Below the pieces are notes generated by a model. It ran no database searches and was not told where the DNA came from. It was given only the letters and a program-made list of their open reading frames with translations. 64,000 bases of DNA from Sphingobium sp. EP60837 (GTDB lineage: Bacteria; Pseudomonadota; Alphaproteobacteria; Sphingomonadales; Sphingomonadaceae): assembly GCF_001658005.1 (NCBI RefSeq), contig NZ_CP015988.1, positions 205,216 through 269,215 on the forward strand, given 5' to 3'. Shown one piece after another: positions 1 through 6,934 of the stretch. Both the position numbers and the translations under genes were made by a program. Position 1 is the first letter of the stretch, and each line of letters starts with the position of its first letter.

Positions 1-2
1 GT

Positions 3-461
3 GTTACCGAAGGCACCATCCGGCAGCGGATCAAACGGCTTCAGAAAGATGGGCTGATCCAATTCACGGTCGTCACCGATTTCCGAATGGCCGGCTCCCC
101 CAACCTTTGCATGATGGGCATCGACGCCGATCCCTCTCGTGTGCGCGCAATAGCGGAGCAATTGAAGCGAATTCCCGAGATCAACTGCGTCGTGTTGCTA
201 CTGGGCCGCTTCAACATCCTGGCGATGGGCCTATTTACCAACATCGAACAGCTTGACCGCGTAGTAAAGGCAAAGATCCGGCCCTTACCTGGCGTGCAGC
301 GCGTGGAAACGGCAATCTCCGTCCACAACCTCAAATATGAGGCAGGCGTCGCCAAGATCATGCAGAGAGCAGAGCAGGCGGAAGGCCCTGCTCCGGATGC
401 TGCGTCACTTCCAAGCGGCAAGGCGACGCGTTCGCGTCAAAGGCGTAAAGTGCCTGTCTAG
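3..461 (+). CDS. AsnC/Lrp-family transcriptional regulator (5' truncated by window edge)
   Basis: The reading frame is open from the first bases of the window, so the start lies upstream. The first residues match the end of an AsnC-type helix-turn-helix (VTEGTIRQRIKRLQKDGLI), and the rest is the RAM/AsnC ligand-binding fold. Members of this family bind amino acids or other small effectors, oligomerise and regulate nearby genes. What this one controls cannot be told; a small gene and a ferredoxin follow on the same strand. The family is clear, the effector unknown. Confidence 0.85.
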   Translation, partial: VTEGTIRQRIKRLQKDGLIQFTVVTDFRMAGSPNLCMMGIDADPSRVRAIAEQLKRIPEINCVVLLLGRFNILAMGLFTNIEQLDRVVKAKIRPLPGVQRVETAISVHNLKYEAGVAKIMQRAEQAEGPAPDAASLPSGKATRSRQRRKVPV

Positions 462-613
462 GCGACAGCGTCAGGCGCTCGTCCTTCGGAAAGCTACCAT
501 ATCAGGATCGAGCGGCTTCTCTTGCATTGCTCATGAGAATGCGGGGCCGCCGCGCTTGTAAACTCATCTAGCTAGGCAGATGATAAGTGCTCGACTCACA
601 AGAGGAGCGCGGT

Positions 614-850
614 ATGCAAGTGGAAAGTCAGACCGATCATATCGCCATGCTGGCCCTGATGATGGTTGGCGTACTCATCAAGCGGCTGGACGCTGTGGGC
701 CAGCTTGATGATGGAACGAAACACCAGCTTCATAAACTCGCCTCCGCGGTTCGCATCCATGCTGAAAATGCGGGACATGATGATCTGCATATCCTTTTCG
801 ACAATATCGATCGGGCGCTGGGCGCTGCTTCTGAAGCGGCCCCGGGCTGA
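614..850 (+). CDS. small hypothetical protein, 78 aa
   Basis: I do not recognise the family. The ATG at 614 is preceded by a GAGGAG-type ribosome-binding site, which favours it over the upstream in-frame start at 587. The product is a soluble, mostly helical, acidic protein with no signal peptide or Cys motif. It lies 33 bp before the ferredoxin gene and may be co-transcribed with it. Confidence 0.6.
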   Translation: MQVESQTDHIAMLALMMVGVLIKRLDAVGQLDDGTKHQLHKLASAVRIHAENAGHDDLHILFDNIDRALGAASEAAPG

Positions 851-883
851 TCAGACTCAATGACCATCGGTGGATAACGCCAA

Positions 884-1201
884 ATGCCTCAACTCATTGT
901 CACTACCCGCAAGGGTGCAGAGATCAATATTGTGGAGTCGCGGGAGGTTTCTGTCATGGAAGCCATCCGAGACGCGGGTATCGATGAGGTGCTGGCGCTC
1001 TGCGGAGGCTGTTGTTCTTGTGCAACCTGCCATGTTCATGTTGATGAAGATTGGATCGAAAAGCTGCCGCCTATGACCGATGACGAGGGCGATCTTCTGG
1101 ATAGTTCGGATCACAGAACAGCAACGTCTCGCCTCTCCTGCCAGCTGCCGTTTAGCCAGGCCCTCGATGGCCTGCGGGTGACTATCGCACCGGAGGATTG
1201 A
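884..1201 (+). CDS. [2Fe-2S] ferredoxin, adrenodoxin/ThcC type
   Basis: This 105-residue protein carries the vertebrate-type ferredoxin cluster motif, with Cys40-x5-Cys46-x2-Cys49 and a fourth ligand at Cys86. Such proteins pass electrons from an NAD(P)H-dependent ferredoxin reductase to a cytochrome P450 or a Rieske oxygenase. Sphingomonads encode many of them beside catabolic oxygenases, but no partner oxygenase or reductase lies in this window. The length is normal for the family and all four ligands are present, so it should be functional. The redox partner is unknown. Confidence 0.93.
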   Translation: MPQLIVTTRKGAEINIVESREVSVMEAIRDAGIDEVLALCGGCCSCATCHVHVDEDWIEKLPPMTDDEGDLLDSSDHRTATSRLSCQLPFSQALDGLRVTIAPED

Positions 1202-1693
1202 AGTTCAGTGGTGGGGCATGACAATGAGCATCGTCATGTGGGATCAGGTCGGAGCAATAAACAGGGATGAAAGGTCGATTGCGCCAGGGGTGCCGCCCCA
1301 AGCTCTGTTGCAACGCATAGATTGAGATCGACGGTGGGCTTCGTTCAAGCCGACAGGTCCAAAGGCGAGGTTTCCGAACGGTAGTTTGGGATTTTTCCGG
1401 GCCAATGCTGTGTGCATCCTAGACGATATGGTATAAGGCAAAAGTGAGAGAGCCTCAGCAGACAATGCCCTAATGTCACAATTAGCCAAGCTGCGAGCAT
1501 TGCGACATTTTGAAGTGGCAATCGAAGTTCGCCGAACCCGAACATGCCTTTTGCCACGAGGGCTGCTCGATTGATCGGGCTGTAGATGTGCTCGCAAACT
1601 GCTGCTTCATATCGTTTGAGGAATGGAAACTGTCGAACTTCGGCGGTGAACAGAGAGTCACATCAACAACGCAACATTTACATCTCTACAAAT
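1202..1693. other. intergenic stretch without a supportable gene
   Basis: About 490 bp separates the ferredoxin stop from the mucR leader. Open frames exist on both strands, but none has a convincing ribosome-binding site or a recognisable product. The stretch before 1690 becomes more AT-rich and probably holds the promoter of the MucR-like gene. Confidence 0.4.
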
Positions 1694-1702
1694 ATGTTTA
1701 AA

Positions 1703-1733
1703 GGAGGGGCCTTCACTGATTACAGGTCCCTCC
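1703..1733 (+). promoter_or_regulatory. hairpin that would sequester the ribosome-binding site of the MucR-like gene
   Basis: GGAGGGGCC at 1703-1711 pairs with GGTCCCTCC at 1725-1733 over nine positions with one G-U wobble and a 13-nt loop. The left arm contains the only strong Shine-Dalgarno sequence and the right arm ends 2 nt before the ATG at 1736. In an mRNA the stem would hide the SD, suggesting translational control or a structured standby site. This is inference from base pairing only. Confidence 0.55.
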
Positions 1734-1735
1734 TC

Positions 1736-2560
1736 ATGGCAGACGAAAACAAGTCCGACATCACCGCACTCACCGTTCAACTGCTAAGCGCCTTCGTATC
1801 GAAGAACACGGTTTCCAGCGAAAGTCTTGCCGAGCTGATCAAGACGACGCGGGCCGCGTTGACCGAAGAGCCCACGCCTGCTGTGAGCGAAACACCGGCA
1901 CAGGAATTTGTGCCAGCAGTCTCTGTCCGCAAGAGCCTGTCTTCACCGGAGCACATCATCAGTCTCATTGACGGGAAGCCTTACAAGACGCTGAAGCGGC
2001 ATCTTGCCACGCATGGGCTGACCCCAGAACAATATCGCGAGCGCTATAAACTTCCCAAGTCCTACCCTTTGGTGGCTACGAGCTATTCTGACGCCCGTCG
2101 CGCTGTAGCGCAGAGACTGGGTCTTGGCCGGAAGCCCGCCGCCACCTCTGTAGCCACCAATGCCCCGGCTGTTGAAGCACCGGCAGCGGAGAGCAAGAGC
2201 GCACCCAGCAAAGCAGCTGCCAAGGCCGCAAAACCGAAGGCGCCCCCCGCATCGGCCGAGAAGGCCGAGGTAAAGGCGCCTGCAGCCGCCAAGGCTGCCC
2301 CGCGCAAGCGCCTTTCGATTGCATTGGCCAAGGAAGAAAAATCCTCCACTCCGGCCGTCGCGAAAGCCGAGAACGCTGACAGTGTGACGAACGCTCCGCA
2401 GAGCGATGCTGGCAAGGCGACCCAACCCAAGGGGAGCGCTGCCAAGGCAAAGCCTGCGCCGAAGGTCAAGGCAGCCGGCAAGCCAAAGTCGCCAAAAGCC
2501 AGCACGAAGGCTGCTGCGGCAGATATCGATGCAAAGACCCCAGAGCCGGCAGCCAACTGA
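1736..2560 (+). CDS. MucR/Ros-family transcriptional regulator with long basic tail
   Basis: Residues 1 to about 130 match the MucR/Ros family, including the signature KTLKRHLATHGLTPEQYRERY and the downstream LPxxYPLVA segment. In Ros the finger begins with a Cys ligand; here that region reads SLIDGK and contains no cysteine, so a classical zinc site is missing. After residue 130 comes a tail of roughly 140 residues rich in Ala, Lys and Pro, resembling histone H1-like tails. MucR proteins act as xenogeneic silencers that bind AT-rich DNA. The start at 1736 gives the usual MADEN-type N-terminus; an upstream ATG at 1694 is less likely. Confidence 0.85.
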   Translation: MADENKSDITALTVQLLSAFVSKNTVSSESLAELIKTTRAALTEEPTPAVSETPAQEFVPAVSVRKSLSSPEHIISLIDGKPYKTLKRHLATHGLTPEQYRERYKLPKSYPLVATSYSDARRAVAQRLGLGRKPAATSVATNAPAVEAPAAESKSAPSKAAAKAAKPKAPPASAEKAEVKAPAAAKAAPRKRLSIALAKEEKSSTPAVAKAENADSVTNAPQSDAGKATQPKGSAAKAKPAPKVKAAGKPKSPKASTKAAAADIDAKTPEPAAN

Positions 2561-2693
2561 TAAAAGGTTGTGCAGCCCTGCCGTTGGGTGGGGCTGCCTC
2601 CATTTTGGGCACCTGACAGACCCGCACTTGGTTGGTCGCATTGCTCTCCTTCGGCTCTGGACAGCGCAGCGGCGTTTCGCTTAAGCGCGCCCG

Positions 2694-3116
2694 ATGCCAC
2701 AAGAACTCAGTCTTGCCGTCGTGGGAGCACTGCACCCCAATGCCGACGGCACGAACCGGCAGTTCGAGATCCGGATGCTCAATCCCGGCGATCCAATTTC
2801 GCTTGTGCTGGAACCCAACAACAAGGCGGACAGCTCCGCCGTTGCGGTGTTCTCGTTCCGCGGATTGCAGATCGGTTATCTGTCGGCAGAACGGTGCGGG
2901 TGGATTGGTTCCAAGATTAGTCAAGGTCAGGACGTCCGCGCCATTTTCCAGGCTGCCACCAAGGACGGTGCGATCATTCGGGTGCATCTTGATGGCGGCA
3001 CCCCTACCCTACCGCCGCCACCACCTGAGCCACTCATGACCCACGATGAGTTGCATGAGAACAAAGCCGATCCGGATTCCGGCTTTTGGCCGGATTATAT
3101 TCCACCGGATGATTGA
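2694..3116 (+). CDS. HIRAN-domain protein
   Basis: This 140-residue protein matches the HIRAN domain: a GxxxxxRQFEIR-like strand, a LNPGDPISLVLEPNNKADSSAVAV-type core and an IGYL motif near residue 61. HIRAN domains, first defined in Rad5/HLTF, bind DNA ends or damaged DNA. In bacteria small stand-alone versions occur in mobile and DNA-repair contexts. A proline run near residue 105 leads into an acidic C-terminal tail. The specific role here is unknown. Confidence 0.8.
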   Translation: MPQELSLAVVGALHPNADGTNRQFEIRMLNPGDPISLVLEPNNKADSSAVAVFSFRGLQIGYLSAERCGWIGSKISQGQDVRAIFQAATKDGAIIRVHLDGGTPTLPPPPPEPLMTHDELHENKADPDSGFWPDYIPPDD

Positions 3117-3143
3117 AGCGGCGCCGGTGCGACGGCGCTGGCT

Positions 3144-3680
3144 CTAATGCACACGGCCAAGAGCTCTCCTGGCCTCCGGGGTGATCGTATAGACAGCCTC
3201 CCGCTGCGCGCCGCGGTTCGCATGATCGATACGGTACCCCTTATAGTGACGCCGCAATAAACCCGCCCTCACTAGGTCTGATGCAGCCCGACTGATGCTT
3301 GTCCGGCCTGACCGCAATATCCGCGCTTTGACCTCCTCAGCGAGCAGAATCTCCGCTGCAGCGGGATCCTCCGGCAGCTGGCCTTTGGCGACCAGGTCCA
3401 CGCGCACCGCCTCTATGAGCGTACGCCGCCGACCGTCACGCTGGGCAAGCGGAATCAGCGCCTCGCAAAGCCAGTCCCGTACCGGCAGCAGCGCGCCGCC
3501 ATAACGTACATAAGGTCCAACGCTGTCACCGTTGCCTACGGCCTTGTAGATGAGGTTCAGCACCATGAACGCGTAACGGGGTCGCTTGGAGACCTGCGAA
3601 ATACGTTCGATGAGATCGGGCAGCGAACCCAGGGTGGACGCTGCTTCATAGGGTGCGAAAAGATCGGCCTGCTGGAACAT
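3144..3680 (-). CDS. hypothetical protein, probable winged-helix-like C-terminus
   Basis: This 178-residue protein is not one I can name. The C-terminal third (roughly residues 120-175) has the alternation of short helices and a basic GYRIDHANRG wing expected of a winged-helix DNA-binding fold, with a run of Arg around a predicted recognition helix. The N-terminal part is helical and contains no catalytic motif. It is transcribed towards the HIRAN gene and away from the HU gene. Confidence 0.6.
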   Translation of the reverse strand: MFQQADLFAPYEAASTLGSLPDLIERISQVSKRPRYAFMVLNLIYKAVGNGDSVGPYVRYGGALLPVRDWLCEALIPLAQRDGRRRTLIEAVRVDLVAKGQLPEDPAAAEILLAEEVKARILRSGRTSISRAASDLVRAGLLRRHYKGYRIDHANRGAQREAVYTITPEARRALGRVH

Positions 3681-3750
3681 ATCAGGAATCTAGCACAAGC
3701 TGCCCGCATGTGAATCCCCCTGCACAAGTAGCAAACGACAAAAAACACAC

Positions 3751-3763
3751 GTGTCACTTTACC
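3751..3763. repeat. 13-bp repeat upstream of HU gene, inverted copy at 4197-4209
   Basis: GTGTCACTTTACC at 3751-3763 recurs as its exact reverse complement at 4197-4209, so the HU gene is bracketed by a perfect 13-bp inverted pair. The downstream copy also pairs locally: TGTCACTTT at 4179-4187 with AAAGTGACA at 4200-4208. The repeat could be a regulator or HU-binding site, or a scar of an earlier insertion. Confidence 0.5.
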
Positions 3764-3854
3764 GGACGCGCAGGAAGGTCTTGCCCCGCAAATCTCATTG
3801 CCCAAGGCGAAAAAGCCGATAGATATGGCCGCTCCATTTTTACCGGAGACCTTC

Positions 3855-4130
3855 ATGAACAATAGCGCTCTCGCTGAAGCCATCGCAACCGAGCATGGCC
3901 TTAGCAAAGCCGACGCCCGCACCTATGTCGACGCGGTGTTCAATGCCATCGCCAGCGCGGCTGCCAATGGCAACGAAGTAAGCTTGAATGGTTTTGGCAA
4001 GTTCAAGGTAAAGGATAGTCCTGCTCGTGAAGGCCGCAATCCGGCAAATGGTCAGACCATCCAGATCGCGGCGTCAAAGAAGCTGACATTCACGCCTGCC
4101 AAGGCAGTCAAGGACCAGCTCAACGGCTGA
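3855..4130 (+). CDS. HU-family DNA-binding protein
   Basis: A 91-residue protein with the complete HU/IHF fold: the N-terminal helices, GFGKFKV at the beta arm base and the GRNPxxGQxIxIxASKKLxFxPAKxxKD signature. HU bends and compacts DNA without strong sequence preference. The ATG at 3855 has a GGAGA site 7 nt upstream and gives the usual HU length, so it is preferred to the in-frame ATG at 3798. A strong terminator follows directly. A plasmid-borne HU beside a MucR-like protein suggests nucleoid-type control of the element. Confidence 0.93.
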   Translation: MNNSALAEAIATEHGLSKADARTYVDAVFNAIASAAANGNEVSLNGFGKFKVKDSPAREGRNPANGQTIQIAASKKLTFTPAKAVKDQLNG

Positions 4131-4136
4131 GACGGT

Positions 4137-4171
4137 GAGCGCCGCCGGACGGGGCGGCGCTCCATCCTTTT
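4137..4171 (+). terminator. probable terminator of the HU gene
   Basis: GAGCGCCGCC at 4137-4146 pairs perfectly with GGCGGCGCTC at 4153-4162 around a 6-nt loop, 6 bp after the HU stop. It is followed by a moderately T-rich CATCCTTTTAT. Confidence 0.75.
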
Positions 4172-4360
4172 ATGCGAATGTCACTTTTTCTAAACGGGTA
4201 AAGTGACACTTCTGGCATTCTGTTGGCCGGGCGCCAGCATCTTGCGCCACGCCGCCAATTGCACTTTCTGCAATCGCTCTGCCGCCCTTCGCAGTTGTCG
4301 GCCGGAAGGTGCGATGCGAAAGGGGGGCTGCCTTTCAGGCATCCTCTCCTAAGACTTAGT

Positions 4361-4393
4361 GGGCTGGTCGTTCTCGATCGGCCCTTTTTTTTT
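4361..4393 (+). terminator. strong orphan intrinsic terminator
   Basis: GGGCTGGTCG at 4361-4370 pairs with CGATCGGCCC at 4375-4384 over ten positions, two of them wobbles, with a TTCT loop and nine T residues after it. No protein gene ends just upstream on this strand; HU already has its own terminator about 200 bp earlier. It may end a small RNA lying within 4210-4390, or be a second HU terminator. The rest of 4172-4489 shows no gene. Confidence 0.7.
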
Positions 4394-4556
4394 GTTCTGT
4401 TCGGCGTGAGATCCCTATTTATCGCATGACCCATCAGTCGCCGCATCAGTCCTTCAATCCCGCGCGGCGACACATGGACTTGTTGTTAGGCGACATGCAA
4501 AACTGACCCCCTCGCGTCACTGAAAACTGGCCCCCTCCGGAAGGAGGACGGGACAG

Positions 4557-5852
4557 ATGAATATGGATGATGAGACGATCTCCGCAGTTGGCTTGCGGAG
4601 GGACGCGATGCTTGAGCCTGATGAGGTGACGGCGATGCTGAGGTTGAGGAAGCTGGGCTGGGGCAGCAAGCGCCTGGCGCGAGAGTTTGGCTGTTCGCGC
4701 ACGACGGTGAAGCGATATCTTGGGGCAGGCCGGTGGCAACCCTATCAGCGGCGGGTACTTCGCGGGATGTTGGCCGGTCATGAGACATGGCTTCGTGAGC
4801 GATTTTTCCGGCACCGGGGCAATGCCGATGTCGTTCGGCAGGATTTGGCCCGTGAACTCGGTGTCGTAGCGAGTTTGCGGACGGTTGAGCGAGCAGTGGC
4901 TGGCTTTCGGCAACAGCTGGCGGCAGAAGCGCGCGCGACGACACGGTTCGAGACGCCGCCAGGTCACCAGCTTCAGATCGATTTTGGCGAAAAGCGCGTC
5001 TGCATCGGTGGTGATAGGGTCCGAATATATGTTTTTGTCGCGACCCTGGGCTATTCCCGCCGCCCCTTCACGATGGCATTCCGCCATGAGCGGCAGTCGG
5101 CCTGGTTCGATGGCATGGAGGCAGCCTTTCGCCATTTTGGCGGCGTAACCGAAGAGGTGCTGCTGGATAATGCGGCGGCGCTGGTCACGCGCCATGACGC
5201 GGCGACGCGGGAAGTTGTGTTCAACGATCGGCTACATGCTTTCTCACGTTACTGGGGCTTTCGGCCGCGGGCATGCGCGCCCTATCGTGCTCGCACCAAA
5301 GGCAAGGACGAGCGCGGCGTCGGCTACGTAAAAAACAACGCACTGGCGGGTCATGGCTTTGCCAGCATGGAGGCACTGGAGCAGCATCTGGCCTGGTGGA
5401 TGCGCGAGATCGCGGATTTACGCTGCCATGGTTCGACCGGGGAACCCCCGCTGCAGCGCTTTGTCCGTGACGAAGCGAGCAAACTTAAGCCCTTGAATGG
5501 CCGGCCGCCATTCCGGCAGATCCGCGAACTGGTGCGCAAGGTGCACAGTGACTGTGCCGTCGAGATCGATACGAACGCCTACTCGGTTCCCTGGCGCCTG
5601 GTGGGCGAAACCGTGCAGGTAACAGTCAGTGCTGGACGTGTGTCGGTCTTCCATGTGGGGCGGTTGGTTGCCGAGCATGCCGAGGCTGCGGGTCGCCATC
5701 GCCGGCTGACAGACCCTGCCCACTTTGTCGGCGTTGCAGGCGCCAACGGTCCTGTGCGGCGTGCCGAAACCATCGAGGAGCCACGGCTGCATCTGCCCGA
5801 GTTGCTGCGCCCCCTGGCTGAATATGAGCAGCTGGCAGGAGGGCGTTGGTGA
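4557..5852 (+). CDS. istA: IS21-family transposase IstA
   Basis: A 431-residue transposase with an N-terminal helix-turn-helix (residues about 22-55, including GWGSKRLAREFGCSRTTV) and an rve-type DDE catalytic core. The likely catalytic residues are Asp142 in QIDFGE, an Asp in the LLDNAA motif and Glu in KGKDERGVGYVK. IstA binds the IS ends and performs strand transfer with the help of the IstB ATPase. A GGAGGACG site precedes the ATG. The length is typical and no disruption is seen. Confidence 0.95.
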   Translation: MNMDDETISAVGLRRDAMLEPDEVTAMLRLRKLGWGSKRLAREFGCSRTTVKRYLGAGRWQPYQRRVLRGMLAGHETWLRERFFRHRGNADVVRQDLARELGVVASLRTVERAVAGFRQQLAAEARATTRFETPPGHQLQIDFGEKRVCIGGDRVRIYVFVATLGYSRRPFTMAFRHERQSAWFDGMEAAFRHFGGVTEEVLLDNAAALVTRHDAATREVVFNDRLHAFSRYWGFRPRACAPYRARTKGKDERGVGYVKNNALAGHGFASMEALEQHLAWWMREIADLRCHGSTGEPPLQRFVRDEASKLKPLNGRPPFRQIRELVRKVHSDCAVEIDTNAYSVPWRLVGETVQVTVSAGRVSVFHVGRLVAEHAEAAGRHRRLTDPAHFVGVAGANGPVRRAETIEEPRLHLPELLRPLAEYEQLAGGRW

Positions 5853-6649
5853 TGGCTGTCGACCATGAAACGCTGCTGGGCTGGCTGAGCCGGCTGAAGC
5901 TCACCGCTATCCGCGACCAACTCGATACGTTGCTCGATGAGGCCGCGCGGCAGGATCTGACCATGCGCGAGACATTGGCCTTCCTGTGTGAGCGCGAAAT
6001 CGCGCGCAAGGACGAGCGCCGGGTAGAGATGGCGATGAAGATCGCTCACTTCCCGCATGCCCGCGAACTTGACGGGTTCGACTTTGACGCCCAGCCCAGC
6101 GTCGATCCCCTTCAGATACGGGAGCTCGCCACGGCCCGCTGGGTCGCCCATGGTGAAGCAGTGCTGCTGCTGGGTCCACCGGGCGTGGGCAAATCACACC
6201 TGGCGATCGCGTTGGGCCGGGAGGTGATCCGCCAGAACCATACCGTGCTGTTCACCACCGCGCAGGCGCTGGTTGCCGCCTTGGTAAAAGCCCATGGCGA
6301 AGGGCGACTTGAAGAGCGCCTCGCCTTCCTTGCCAAACCTAAGCTGCTCATCGTGGACGAACTGGGCTACCTACCGTTCGACCCAAACGCCGCGCATCTG
6401 TTCTTCCAGCTAGTGTCACGCCGTTATGAGCGAGGAGCGATGCTCATCACTTCCAACCGCAGCGTGGGAGAATGGGGAACCGTCTTTGGCGATCCAGTGG
6501 TGGCCACCGCGATCCTGGATCGTCTTCTTCACCACAGCCACGTCATCACGATACGCGGCGACAGCTACCGATTGCGCGAAAAGCGACGGAGTGGCCTTTT
6601 GCAAAAGGCCACTCCGTCGCTTGAACCAGCAGGCAACAAACCATCATGA
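5852..6649 (+). CDS. istB: IS21-family helper ATPase IstB
   Basis: A DnaC/DnaA-like AAA+ ATPase of 265 residues with Walker A GPPGVGKS and Walker B LLIVDELGYLP. It assembles on target DNA and stimulates IstA. Its ATG shares the A of the istA TGA stop, so it is translationally coupled. The 3' end of the gene contains a perfect 38-bp palindrome, and the last dozen codons after it form the right end of the element. Confidence 0.95.
   Translation: MAVDHETLLGWLSRLKLTAIRDQLDTLLDEAARQDLTMRETLAFLCEREIARKDERRVEMAMKIAHFPHARELDGFDFDAQPSVDPLQIRELATARWVAHGEAVLLLGPPGVGKSHLAIALGREVIRQNHTVLFTTAQALVAALVKAHGEGRLEERLAFLAKPKLLIVDELGYLPFDPNAAHLFFQLVSRRYERGAMLITSNRSVGEWGTVFGDPVVATAILDRLLHHSHVITIRGDSYRLREKRRSGLLQKATPSLEPAGNKPS
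6583..6620. repeat. perfect 38-bp palindrome at the 3' end of istB
   Basis: The arms meet at the centre without a loop (GGCCTTTT-GC-AAAAGGCC core), and all 38 bases are self-complementary, while both arms are coding within istB. It can act as a transcription stop for the IS or block read-through from outside. The outer core GGAGTGGC recurs in the hairpin after istB of the second IS in this window. Confidence 0.8.
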
Positions 6650-6675
6650 AAGGGGGCCAGTTTTAGGTGTCGCTA

Positions 6676-6798
6676 ACCTGTTGTCGTTCTTGTCTAGCTA
6701 CGTGGCACGCCATACCTAAATACCGGCCACTGACGCAAAGCGAGCAGCGCCACATCATCACGGCAATTGCACGTTGGCTCGAAGGACAATGTGGATAA
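6676..6798 (+). pseudogene. C-terminal fragment of a DUF4186 protein, cut off by the IS
   Basis: Starting immediately after the IS right end, the frame reads TCCRSCLATWHAIPKYRPLT and then a helix ending in ARWLEGQCG before a TAA. This matches the conserved C-terminus of DUF4186 proteins (CCRxCLxxWHxIPKxRxLT). The N-terminal two thirds cannot be found on the other side of the IS, so the gene is a remnant. The identification is from memory of the family. Confidence 0.7.
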
Positions 6799-6828
6799 TC
6801 GCCCCTTGACCGTCAAACCAAAGGCCAC

Positions 6829-6932
6829 GCGTTCTTTACCCCGCAAATGAGAAGAAACTCAATTTGCAGGGTAAACCTTGAAATTAGGTGAGTTACCCAG
6901 CAAAATGGGAGAAAGCCAATCCGCGGGGTAAA
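6829..6932. repeat. two inverted repeats in the leader of the nucleotidyltransferase gene
   Basis: TTTACCCCGCAAAT near 6836 faces ATTTGCAGGGTAAA ending near 6874. A second imperfect pair, GTTACCCAGC near 6892 and GCGGGGTAAAC ending near 6931, sits just before the start of the next gene. All four arms share a (G)TTTACCC(C)GC motif, so this may be a multi-site operator or two leader hairpins. Confidence 0.5.
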
Positions 6933-6934
6933 CT

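Larger units (their letters stand above)
4490..6673 (+). mobile_element. IS21-family insertion sequence, about 2.18 kb
   Basis: The element carries istA and istB, whose stop and start codons overlap. The ends are inverted: the left starts GCGACATGCAAAACTGACC and the reverse complement of the right starts GCGACACCTAAAACTGGCC. The right boundary is supported by a detached copy of this end at 37963-38014, where similarity stops at the same base. No clear target-site duplication is visible at the flanks. To its right lies the C-terminal piece of a DUF4186 gene whose N-terminal part is absent, so insertion was probably accompanied by a deletion. Confidence 0.88.

Noticed and set aside
1943..2700. 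Long open frames on the reverse strand opposite the MucR-like gene
   Set aside because: They mirror the Ala/Lys/Pro-rich tail, a common effect of high-GC coding sequence. No SD and no family.
4120..4473. Reverse frame of 117 codons between HU and the first IS
   Set aside because: It covers two strong forward terminators and has no start context or family. It does not encode the missing part of the DUF4186 protein.
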